Assembly (NCBI GenBank): GCA_905197955.1
Contig: CAJKAR010000060.1
Location: 1-15,937 of the forward strand
Reading direction: 5' to 3'
DNA from: an uncultured Lentisphaeria bacterium
Lineage (GTDB): Bacteria; Verrucomicrobiota; Lentisphaeria; Victivallales; UBA1829
DNA: 15,937 nucleotides
Shown piece after piece: positions 1 through 6,696 of this stretch. The translations under genes and the position numbers were made by a program. Positions within the stretch are counted from its first letter, which is position 1; the number at the start of each line of letters is the position of its first letter. Under the pieces are notes generated by a model. The model saw only the letters and a list, made by a program, of their open reading frames with translations. It searched no databases and was not told where the DNA came from.

Positions 1-7
1 ACCGCGA

Positions 8-66
8 CAAGGACACAGTCCTTGACCCGAGAAAAATGCTTGCGCATTTTTCCGTCCTTATTTTTT
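8..66 (+). terminator. Hairpin pair followed by a T-tract; terminator-like
   Basis: CAAGGAC (8-14) and GTCCTTG (18-24) form a perfect 7-bp stem with a 3-nt loop. Next comes a stem of GAAAAATGC (31-39) against GCATTTTTC (44-52), which CG/CG pairs extend to 28-54. A second GTCCTT at 54-59 is followed by ATTTTTT and could instead pair with AAGGAC at 9-14. That gives an outer stem ending in a T-run, which is the shape of an intrinsic terminator for plus-strand transcription entering from left of the window. The 31-52 stem is A/T-rich on both sides and could also act on the minus strand. Confidence 0.45.
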
Positions 67-83
67 CAGGATAAAAAGAGATA

Positions 84-141
84 GAGAAACACGAGGGGAG
101 AAAAAGCGCTTTCGCAAGCGGTTGTCTCCTCTCGCATTTCT
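84..141 (+). other. Long imperfect RNA hairpin
   Basis: AGAAA (84-88) pairs with TTTCT (137-141). After a CA/CA internal loop, CGAGGGGAGA (92-101) pairs with TCTCCTCTCG (125-134) through one G-T pair. An inner stem of CGCTT against AAGCG closes on a TCGC loop near 107-120. The arm is too long and G/C-rich to be chance noise. No T-tract follows, so it does not look like a simple terminator. Confidence 0.4.
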
Positions 142-159
142 GATCAGCCAAGATTCTGA

Positions 160-189
160 GACCGTGAAAGGGCTGCAACTTTTGCGGTC
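160..189 (+). other. 11-bp RNA hairpin with two G-U pairs
   Basis: GACCGTGAAAG (160-170) pairs with CTTTTGCGGTC (179-189) around an 8-nt loop. The central TG/TG step forms two wobble pairs on the plus strand but two A-C mismatches on the minus strand. This is the clearest strand clue in the left-edge region. Confidence 0.4.
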
Positions 190-191
190 GG

Positions 192-265
192 AAACATGAA
201 TGGCGAAGGTTTCCGAGGGAAACGCCTGTTAGCAACGGACCGGCTTTTCTTCGCCATTCATGTTT
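192..265. terminator. 17-bp perfect inverted repeat at the end of gltD
   Basis: AAACATGAATGGCGAAG (192-208) is exactly repeated in inverted form at 249-265, with 40 nt between the arms. The loop holds its own perfect stem, GTTTCC/GGAAAC (209-214 and 218-223). The right arm overlaps the gltD stop codon (265-267). It could end or stabilise the gltBD transcript, but no T-run follows in that direction. On the plus strand it is followed by TATTT, so it may stop transcription arriving from the left. It may serve both directions. Confidence 0.5.
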
Positions 266-1695
266 TATTTCTGCTTCAGATACTCATCCACAGTCTGAGC
301 GACTTTTGCGCCCGACGCGATGGCGCGGACCACCAGAGAGGGACCGGATTTGACATCTCCTGCGGCAAAGACACCTTCTGCCTCAGTAGTTCCATCGCAT
401 CCGGCTCTGATCAGGTTCCGTTCCAGATTCAGTCCGAGCTGAGCTGGATACGGATCGTCCTTCGGAATTCCGGTGAATCCCATTGCGAGGAGAACGAGAT
501 CGGCTTCCAGTTCAAACGTGCTGCCTTTTTCCGTAAATTTGAGCGGTTTCCCCTGCGGCGAGATTTCCCATTCGATTTCTGTGCAGAGAATGCGTTTGAC
601 GGCGCCGTTTTCGCCTTCGAATGCTTTTGTCGAGATGTTCCAGCGGCGTTCGCACCCTTCCAGATGGCTGGATGATGTCCGGAGCATGTAGGGCCATGCG
701 GGCCAGGGCGTATGTATGGAACGCTTTTCCGGCGGCTGGGGCATGATCTCAATCTGCGTGACTGATTTTGCTCCTTGCCGGATGGATGTTCCTACACAGT
801 CGGAGCCTGTGTCGCCGCCACCGATGACAACGACCTTTTTTCCTTTTGCGGAGAACGGATGTTCACCGGAATGTTCGCCGGAGACCAGCTTGTTCTGTTC
901 CGCCAGGAATTCGGTTGCGGGCAGGATGCCGGAGAGTTCGCGTCCCGGGACATTCAGATCGCGCGGAGCGCGAGTTCCGGTGGCGATGACGATTGCATCG
1001 AATCTGCGTTTCAGATAGTCGCAGGAGATGTCGATCCCGATGTTGACGCCGGTTTCAAAGACGACTCCTTCCGCTTCCATCAGCTTGATTCTGCGTTCGA
1101 TGACTGCCTTGTCGAGTTTGAAGTCCGGGATTCCGTAGCGGAGCAGTCCGCCTGGGAAACGGTCTCGTTCAAAAACGGTCACCTTGTGTCCGTGTTGATT
1201 GAGGACATCCGCGGCGGCGAGTCCGGCGGGACCCGCTCCGATGACTGCAACCGATTTTCCGGATCTTCTTGTGACACGGCGAACCCTGACAAGTCCCTGT
1301 TCGAATGCGGAATCCACCGTATAGCGTTCGATCTGCCGGATCGTGACAGGATCAAGATGCTGTCCTGCTGTGCAGGCCGCTTCGCAGAGAGCGGGGCAGA
1401 CGCGGGATGTGAATTCCGGAAAATTGCTGGTCGAAGAGAGCAGATCCCATGCTTCGGCGATGCGTCCTGCGGCAACGGCCGCATTGATTTCGGGAATCTG
1501 GTTTTCGAGTGGGCATCCGCTTCCATGACAGAAGGGGATGCCGCAGTCCATGCAGCGTTCTGCCTGAACTTTCAGGACTTCGGGTGCCGGAGGGACCTCG
1601 ACCTCGTTGAAGTCCCGGATTCTCTCTTTGAGGGGTCTATAAGAATGCGCCTGACGTTTGACGTCGAGAAACGCCCGTTTCATTGTATTTCCCAT
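265..1695 (-). CDS. gltD: Glutamate synthase [NADPH] small (beta) subunit
   Basis: This flavoprotein subunit takes electrons from NADPH and passes them through FAD and iron-sulfur clusters to GltB, which makes glutamate from 2-oxoglutarate and glutamine in the cytoplasm. The 476 residues match the usual length. The N-terminal region has the cysteine set expected for [4Fe-4S] binding: C48, C51, C56 and C61, then C100, C104 and C108. A dinucleotide fold with GAGPAG follows near 153-158, and a second with IGGGDTG near 291-297. The C-terminus has the FAAGDV motif typical of this family. The ATG at 1695 is preceded by AAGGAGG with 8 nt spacing, which favours it over the ATG at 1683. The gene starts 22 bp after the gltB stop, so the two are one operon. 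Having gltD next to gltB argues for an NADPH enzyme rather than a ferredoxin one. Confidence 0.96.
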   Translation of the reverse strand: MGNTMKRAFLDVKRQAHSYRPLKERIRDFNEVEVPPAPEVLKVQAERCMDCGIPFCHGSGCPLENQIPEINAAVAAGRIAEAWDLLSSTSNFPEFTSRVCPALCEAACTAGQHLDPVTIRQIERYTVDSAFEQGLVRVRRVTRRSGKSVAVIGAGPAGLAAADVLNQHGHKVTVFERDRFPGGLLRYGIPDFKLDKAVIERRIKLMEAEGVVFETGVNIGIDISCDYLKRRFDAIVIATGTRAPRDLNVPGRELSGILPATEFLAEQNKLVSGEHSGEHPFSAKGKKVVVIGGGDTGSDCVGTSIRQGAKSVTQIEIMPQPPEKRSIHTPWPAWPYMLRTSSSHLEGCERRWNISTKAFEGENGAVKRILCTEIEWEISPQGKPLKFTEKGSTFELEADLVLLAMGFTGIPKDDPYPAQLGLNLERNLIRAGCDGTTEAEGVFAAGDVKSGPSLVVRAIASGAKVAQTVDEYLKQK

Positions 1696-1717
1696 AATAA
1701 CAGCCTCCTTTTTTTTA

Positions 1718-4700
1718 TCAGTTGCTGTGGGTTGTGCGGTTGACCGCTTCGATGTCTTCTCTGCTCATTCTGCCGAGCGCCTGACGGTATTCCACCGGGA
1801 AGACTTTGACGAATTTCGGGATCATGTCATCCCAGTGTTCCAGAATTCTTCCGGCTTTCGGACTGCCTGTCGCGGCGAGATGCTCTTTGATCAGCGAGAG
1901 GAGCAGTTCCTCGTCTTCGGATCCCTTGTGGACGGATTCCAGATCGACCGTTGCCAGATTGCAGCGCAGGTCGAAGTCGCCCGTTTCGTCGAGGACATAG
2001 GCGATACCTCCGGTCATTCCGGCGGCAAAGTTGATTCCGGTTGTTCCGAGTACGATGACGTGTCCGCCGGTCATGTATTCGCAAGTGTGATCGCCCGTGC
2101 CCTCCACGACGGCTGTCATGCCGCTGTTGCGGATTGCGAACCGTTCTCCGGCAAGACCGTTGATGAAGAGTTTTCCGGCGGTTGCGCCGTAGCCGATCAC
2201 GTTGCCCACGATGATGCTTTCCTCCGGTACGAACCGGCTTTCCGGTGGCGGCATGACAACGATTTTTCCGCCGGAGAGTCCTTTGCCGACGTAATCGTTC
2301 GCCTCACCTTTCAGCGTCAGCGTGACGCCTGATGCGAGGAACGCACCGAAGCTCTGTCCTGCGCATCCGTCGAATTCGATCCGGATGGTGTCTTCGGGGA
2401 GTCCCTTGTGCCCGTAGCGCGAGGCTATGTGATAGCTCAGGCGCGTTCCCACGCTTCGATCCTTGTTCCGGACCGAAAGAATCAGCAGGGCTTTTTCTCC
2501 TTTTTCGATGGCGTTTTTGAGTCTGGGGATCAGTTTTTCGTCGTCGAAAGCCACCGGACGTTCCTGTGGGATTGCGGATTTACGCGGGGCCTCCGGGGGA
2601 GCTGCCTCGGCGAAGATTGCGGAGAAGTCCAGATTCCGGGTTTTCCAGAATTTCAGAGCTTCCGCCGTGTCGAGCAGATCGACTCTTCCGACGGCTTCGT
2701 CGATGGAGCGCAGTCCAAGCTGAGCGAGCACTTCGCGCGCCTCTTCGGCGATGAACAGCAGGAAATTCTTGACATGTTCCGGTTTCCCGGCGAACAGTTT
2801 GCGGAGTGCGGGATCCTGAGTCGCGATGCCGACCGGACAGGTGTTGTCATGGCATTTGCGCATCATGACGCATCCCATCGAGACGAGGATCGTGGTGGCG
2901 AAGCCGAACTCTTCCGCGCCCAGCAGAGCGCCGATGACGACATCGCGTCCGGTTTTGAGCTGTCCATCGACCTGAACGCGGATCCGGTCGCGGAGTTTGT
3001 TCAACCGCAGGGTCTGCTGGGTTTCCGCCAGTCCGATTTCCCACGGGAGTCCGGCGTGCTTGATGCTGGAGAGCGGGCTTGCGCCGGTTCCTCCGTCGTG
3101 TCCGCTGATGAGAACGACATCCGCGTGCGCCTTTGCCACGCCCGCCGCCACGGTTCCTACTCCGAGTTCCGAGACCAGTTTGACCGAAACTCGTGCTTTC
3201 GGATTCGCGTTTCTCAGGTCGCAGATCAGCTGGGCGAGGTCCTCAATGGAGTAGATGTCGTGATGCGGCGGCGGTGAGATCAGTGTGACTCCCGGGGTAG
3301 AATGACGGACCCGGGCGACCAGCTCATTGACTTTGTGTCCGGGGAGCTGTCCGCCTTCGCCGGGTTTTGCTCCCTGGGCGACCTTGATCTGGAGTTCTTT
3401 TGCGTTGGCGAGGTATTCCGCCGTCACGCCGAAGCGTCCGCTGGCGACCTGTTTGATGGCACTGCACAGACTGATTTCTCCGGGTTTGGTGAGATAACGC
3501 GCCGGATCTTCGCCGCCTTCGCCGGAGTTGCTCATTCCGCCGAGTTCATTCATGGCTCTGGCGATTGTCGTGTGCGCCTCGGGACTGATGGAGCCGTAGG
3601 ACATTGCGCCTGTGACGAAGCGTTTGACGATCGACGAAGCGCTCTCCACCTCATCCAGCGGAACCGGTTCGGTTTTGCGGAACCGGAAGAGTCCGCGCAG
3701 GGTGCAGATGCCTTTCTGACGTTCGTTGATCTCTTTGGTGTAGGCTTTGAATTTGGAGTAGTCGGAGTTCCGGACCGCCTGCTGGAGGAGGGTGATTGTT
3801 TCCGGGGTCCAGAGATGGCTTTCTCCGTCGCGGCGGAATTTGTACTGTCCGCCGGAGGCGAGCAGATAGGGTTTCCCGTAAGTGTCGCCGCGGGCGAGGG
3901 CGCAGCGCAGTTCGGCCTCTTTCGCGATCTCTTCGAGACCGATGCCGCCGACGCGGGACGCGGTCCCGGAGAAGTACCGTTCAATCAGTTCTCTGCTCAA
4001 CCCGACCGCCTCAAAGAGCTGGGCGCTGCGGAAACTTCTCAGCGTGGAAATGCCCTGTTTGGACATGATTTTCAGAAGTCCCTTGCAGACGGCATGAATG
4101 TAATTTCCGGTTGCCGTCGCAGGCGGAACGGTGACTTTTCCTTCCTTGACCAGTTCCGAAACCGTTTCCAGCGCGAGATACGGATTGACCGCCGTTGCAC
4201 CGAATCCGAGCAGCAGAGCAAAATGCATGACTTCGCGGGCTTCGCCGGTTTCCAGAATGATTCCCGCGCCGCTGCGGATTCCTGCTGTCAGAAGTCTGCG
4301 GTTGACCGCTGAAGCCGCCAGGAGGGCGGGGATGGGGATTTCCTCTTCCGGGAGATTCCGATCGCTGAGGATGATGACATTTCTGCCGTTGCGGACCGCT
4401 GTTTCCGCCTCTGTACAGATTCGTTCGAGCGCCGCTTCGAGTCCGGTTTCCGGCGAATAGGCGATCAGAATGGTTTGCGTCTGGAAATCCGGGAGATTCA
4501 GGGCGCGGAGCCGTCCGAGATCCTCATCCGTGAGGATCGGCTGCTGCATTTTGACCAGATGCGCATGTTTCGGCGATTCCGAGAGAATGTTCCCGTGGTT
4601 GCCGATGTAGGTCATGAGACTCATGACGGAGGCTTCGCGGATCGGGTCGATCGGCGGATTCGTGACCTGCGCAAACAGCTGTTTGAAGTAGTTGCAGAGG

Positions 4701-6247
4701 TTCTGCGGTTTTTCGGAGAGAACCGCCAGCGCCGCATCGTTGCCCATGGAGCCGATGGGTTCCTGACCATTCTGCGCCATGGCCGAGATCAGAATATCGA
4801 GATCCTCGCGTGTGTACCCGAAAAGTTTCTGGCGGCGGGGCAGGTCGCTGCCGACGATTGCGGGGGTTGCCTGATCGAGGAATCCATTGATCGTGATCCG
4901 GTTTTCCTGCACCCAGCGGCGGTAGGGTTGACGGCGCGCCATCTGGGATTTGATTTCGGCGTCGTAGCGAACCCGCTTGTTTTCGAGGTCAAGATAGATC
5001 ATCTGTCCGGGACCGAGGCGGCCGTGTTTGACGACCGCGCCGGGGGCGATGTCCAGGACTCCGGTTTCGGAGGCGAGAACGAAAGTGCGGTCGGCGGAGA
5101 TCGTGTAGCGGGCGGGGCGGAGACCGGAACGGTCGAGCATGGCGCCGGCGTTGATGCCGTCGGAGAAGGCAATGGCGGCGGGACCGTCCCACGGTTCCAT
5201 CAGGGCGGAGTGGTATTCGAAGAAGCCGCGGACATCGTGCCCGATATGATAATCCTTGCCCCATGCCTGCGGGACAAGCATCAGCATGGCGTGCGGCAGA
5301 CTGCGGCCCGCTTCGACGAGAAGTTCGAGAGCGTTGTCGAGAGAGGCGGAGTCGCTCTGTCCGTCCGGTATGATCGGAAGAAGTTTTTTGATGTCATCGC
5401 CGAAGAGCGGAGATTCCAGTTCCGGCTCGCGCGCTTTCATGTGGTTGAGATTGCCGCGGATCGTATTGATCTCCCCGTTGTGCGCCAGACAGCGGAACGG
5501 GTGCGCCAGCGGCCAGGTCGGAAATGTGTTTGTGCTGTAACGCTGATGGACGATTGCAAGGGCGCTGCGGTAATTCTCGTTTGCAAGATCAGGATAGAAC
5601 TTTGCAATCTGCGTGGCGAGGAGCAGTCCCTTGTAGACGATGGAGCGGGAGGAGAGGCTGACCACATAGGGGCGTCCGCCCTGAAACTCCAGCGCGGCGA
5701 TCTTTTTTTCATAGACTTTGCGCGCAATATAGAGCTGGCGTTCGAATTCCGCGTTGTCCTTTTTTCCGGAAACGAAGACCTGGCGGATCTCCGGCATCGA
5801 GGCTCTTGCGGCTTTGCCGATGCTGGAGGGATCGGTCGGGACCTTTCTCCAGGCGAGAATGGTGAGGCCTTCTTCCGAGAACGCGGTTTCAAGAAGTGAA
5901 ATCGCCTGTTCCTGCTCGGCTTTGTTTTCCGGGAGGAAGAGCATTCCGACTGCGTATTCGCCCTGCGGAGGAAGAACGGCGGCGAGTTCTTTTTCCGAGC
6001 GGAAAAGTTCATCCGGGATATGAGTGAGAATGCCGGCACCGTCGCCGGTTTCCGGATCGTATCCGGTGGCGCCGCGATGCATCAGCCTGCGGAGCGCTTC
6101 CACGCCCATTTCGACGATGCGGTGGGAGCGGCGGTTGTCGAGATCCGCAACAAGTCCCACGCCGCATGCGTCGTGTTCATTTTGAAAGTTGTACAGTCCC
6201 CTGCCGTTCTGCGGCTCGGGCCGTCCTTGAAACGATTGTCTTGCCAT
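1718..6247 (-). CDS. gltB: Glutamate synthase large (alpha) subunit
   Basis: This is the catalytic subunit of GOGAT. It hydrolyses glutamine, channels the ammonia, and reductively aminates 2-oxoglutarate on FMN to give two glutamates per cycle. The length of 1509 residues is standard. Residues 1-27 look like the removable propeptide, because the first residue of the mature Ntn-type glutaminase would be C28 in HDACGVG. The order is the glutaminase domain (about 28-430), a central domain, the FMN synthase barrel (about 800-1220) and the C-terminal beta-helix (from about 1260). The [3Fe-4S] ligands have the expected C-X5-C-X4-C spacing at C1126, C1132 and C1137. The ATG at 6247 has GGAGG 8 nt upstream. 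It is first in the operon with gltD and divergent from glnN. A sigma-54-like element at 6295-6310 may drive it. No frameshift or missing key residue was seen. Confidence 0.97.
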   Translation of the reverse strand: MARQSFQGRPEPQNGRGLYNFQNEHDACGVGLVADLDNRRSHRIVEMGVEALRRLMHRGATGYDPETGDGAGILTHIPDELFRSEKELAAVLPPQGEYAVGMLFLPENKAEQEQAISLLETAFSEEGLTILAWRKVPTDPSSIGKAARASMPEIRQVFVSGKKDNAEFERQLYIARKVYEKKIAALEFQGGRPYVVSLSSRSIVYKGLLLATQIAKFYPDLANENYRSALAIVHQRYSTNTFPTWPLAHPFRCLAHNGEINTIRGNLNHMKAREPELESPLFGDDIKKLLPIIPDGQSDSASLDNALELLVEAGRSLPHAMLMLVPQAWGKDYHIGHDVRGFFEYHSALMEPWDGPAAIAFSDGINAGAMLDRSGLRPARYTISADRTFVLASETGVLDIAPGAVVKHGRLGPGQMIYLDLENKRVRYDAEIKSQMARRQPYRRWVQENRITINGFLDQATPAIVGSDLPRRQKLFGYTREDLDILISAMAQNGQEPIGSMGNDAALAVLSEKPQNLCNYFKQLFAQVTNPPIDPIREASVMSLMTYIGNHGNILSESPKHAHLVKMQQPILTDEDLGRLRALNLPDFQTQTILIAYSPETGLEAALERICTEAETAVRNGRNVIILSDRNLPEEEIPIPALLAASAVNRRLLTAGIRSGAGIILETGEAREVMHFALLLGFGATAVNPYLALETVSELVKEGKVTVPPATATGNYIHAVCKGLLKIMSKQGISTLRSFRSAQLFEAVGLSRELIERYFSGTASRVGGIGLEEIAKEAELRCALARGDTYGKPYLLASGGQYKFRRDGESHLWTPETITLLQQAVRNSDYSKFKAYTKEINERQKGICTLRGLFRFRKTEPVPLDEVESASSIVKRFVTGAMSYGSISPEAHTTIARAMNELGGMSNSGEGGEDPARYLTKPGEISLCSAIKQVASGRFGVTAEYLANAKELQIKVAQGAKPGEGGQLPGHKVNELVARVRHSTPGVTLISPPPHHDIYSIEDLAQLICDLRNANPKARVSVKLVSELGVGTVAAGVAKAHADVVLISGHDGGTGASPLSSIKHAGLPWEIGLAETQQTLRLNKLRDRIRVQVDGQLKTGRDVVIGALLGAEEFGFATTILVSMGCVMMRKCHDNTCPVGIATQDPALRKLFAGKPEHVKNFLLFIAEEAREVLAQLGLRSIDEAVGRVDLLDTAEALKFWKTRNLDFSAIFAEAAPPEAPRKSAIPQERPVAFDDEKLIPRLKNAIEKGEKALLILSVRNKDRSVGTRLSYHIASRYGHKGLPEDTIRIEFDGCAGQSFGAFLASGVTLTLKGEANDYVGKGLSGGKIVVMPPPESRFVPEESIIVGNVIGYGATAGKLFINGLAGERFAIRNSGMTAVVEGTGDHTCEYMTGGHVIVLGTTGINFAAGMTGGIAYVLDETGDFDLRCNLATVDLESVHKGSEDEELLLSLIKEHLAATGSPKAGRILEHWDDMIPKFVKVFPVEYRQALGRMSREDIEAVNRTTHSN

Positions 6248-6294
6248 AGTTCAGGCCTCCCTGTTTGTTTAGTCCGTTGCTGGAATTTCTCTTT

Positions 6295-6310
6295 AACAGG
6301 TTTCATGCCA
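6295..6310 (-). promoter_or_regulatory. Sigma-54-like promoter for gltBD
   Basis: The minus strand reads TGGCATGAAACCTGTT. Compared with the sigma-54 consensus TGGCAYRN4TTGCW, the -24 half is perfect and the spacing is right. The -12 half is CTGTT instead of TTGCW, and so loses the usually invariant C. If used, transcription would start near 6284 and leave a leader of about 37 nt containing the GGAGG ribosome site. It is weaker than the glnN promoter and could be degenerate. Confidence 0.4.
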
Positions 6311-6448
6311 GTTTTTTTTGTCCGGTTTCCGGAAAAAGAAAAAAAAGTGATAATTTTGTTATTTTCTGGAAAACTGGTGTTTTTTCCGTTTTTTTCTTCC
6401 TGTTTTTCTTTTTTTGTTTTGCAGACTCTTTTTTTCTTCCGGGAAAAG

Positions 6449-6493
6449 TTACAAATTTGTATTTGAATTTTTGAAAAAGTTACAAAAATGTAA
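6449..6493. promoter_or_regulatory. Pair of TTACA-N4-TGTAA operators, probable enhancer
   Basis: TTACAAATTTGTAT (6449-6462, one end mismatch) and TTACAAAAATGTAA (6480-6493, perfect) are two copies of the same dyad. Both sit in the context GAAAA(A)GTTACAAA. Their centres are 31 bp apart, about three helical turns, so dimers would bind the same face. They lie about 157 and 188 bp upstream of the predicted glnN start and about 171 and 202 bp upstream of the predicted gltB start. That is the usual distance for a sigma-54 activator. The motif is not the classical NtrC site, so the binding protein is unknown. Confidence 0.5.
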
Positions 6494-6617
6494 GAAATGA
6501 AATATTTTCGTTTTCCGCTGTTATTTTCAGAAAAACAGGATATATTATAAAAAATGAAAAGAGAAAAAGCGGCGCCGGAGATGATTTTCAGCGCGGAAAC
6601 AATGGAATGCGGAAAGT

Positions 6618-6633
6618 TGGCATAACATCTGCT
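6618..6633 (+). promoter_or_regulatory. Sigma-54 (-24/-12) promoter for glnN
   Basis: TGGCATAACATCTGCT matches TGGCAYRN4TTGCW at every defined position but one (C for the first T of TTGC). The GG and GC doublets are at the exact required spacing. Transcription would start near 6644, giving a leader of about 53 nt before the ATG at 6697. Sigma-54 control of glutamine synthetase is well known in other bacteria, so the location supports the call. Confidence 0.7.
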
Positions 6634-6681
6634 CTAAGGGTCGGCATAACCGTTAAAACTCTGCGTTTTGAAAACGAAATC

Positions 6682-6687
6682 AGGAGA
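6682..6687 (+). promoter_or_regulatory. Ribosome binding site that sets the glnN start
   Basis: AGGAGA sits 9 nt before the ATG at 6697. The in-frame ATG at 6688 immediately follows it and is too close to be used. The upstream in-frame ATG at 6607 lies before the sigma-54 promoter, has no ribosome site and would not be in that transcript. Confidence 0.7.
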
Positions 6688-6696
6688 ATGGGAATC

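Larger units (their letters stand above)
1..270 (+). ncRNA. Gene-free stretch with consecutive hairpins; candidate plus-strand structured RNA or 3' UTR
   Basis: No credible coding sequence lies here. Successive stems can be drawn at 8-24, 28-54, 84-141, 160-189 and 192-265, covering most of the stretch. Two of them (84-141 and 160-189) contain G-T pairs when read on the plus strand. These are legal G-U pairs in a plus-strand RNA but become A-C mismatches in a minus-strand RNA, so the plus strand is favoured. The last stem is followed on the plus strand by TATTT, a weak terminator-like tail. The RNA could be a stand-alone small RNA or the 3' untranslated end of a gene left of the window. I recognise no known RNA family, and no convincing promoter is visible (TTGACC at 22-27 has only a poor -10 partner). 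Confidence 0.3.
6248..6696. promoter_or_regulatory. Divergent gltB/glnN regulatory region
   Basis: This 449-bp gap is far richer in A/T than the flanking genes, with long T-tracts on the plus strand at about 6311-6440 that could bend the DNA. It holds a sigma-54-like element toward gltB (6295-6310), a small palindrome TCCGGTTTCCGGA (6321-6333), two TTACA-N4-TGTAA palindromes (6449-6462 and 6480-6493), and a near-consensus sigma-54 promoter toward glnN (6618-6633). A possible sigma-70 -10 box, TATATT (6541-6546), has only a poor -35 partner. The layout, with promoters at the edges and operators about 160-200 bp from each, fits enhancer-dependent transcription in both directions. Confidence 0.6.

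Noticed and set aside
220..236. GTTAGCA near the left edge as an integron-type recombination core
   Set aside because: It does not fit GTTRRRY and has no matching partner core, and no integrase or cassette genes are present.
196..675. Plus-strand 159-codon frame at the left edge
   Set aside because: It starts inside the 17-bp inverted repeat and runs antisense to the gltD 3' end. It has no ribosome site and no family features.
775..1743. 322-codon plus-strand frame opposite gltD
   Set aside because: It is antisense to a complete gltD with intact motifs. It has no ribosome site, promoter or domain signature.
4475..5899. 474-codon plus-strand frame opposite gltB (also 2408-3277 and 3302-4312)
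   Set aside because: All are shadows of gltB in one antisense frame, kept open by codon bias. The protein sequences show no domains.
6311..6440. T-rich tract as a terminator or coding stretch
   Set aside because: No strong G/C stem adjoins the T-runs, and the frames through it are low-complexity Phe/Ser. It is better read as bendable promoter DNA.
6641..6658. Second GGCATAAC copy as another sigma-54 promoter
   Set aside because: The bases at the -12 position are an A-run rather than GC, so it fails the key requirement.
6607..6696. Upstream start of glnN giving 741 residues
   Set aside because: The sigma-54 element lies inside this stretch, so the codons would precede the transcript start. 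The clear ribosome site serves the ATG at 6697.
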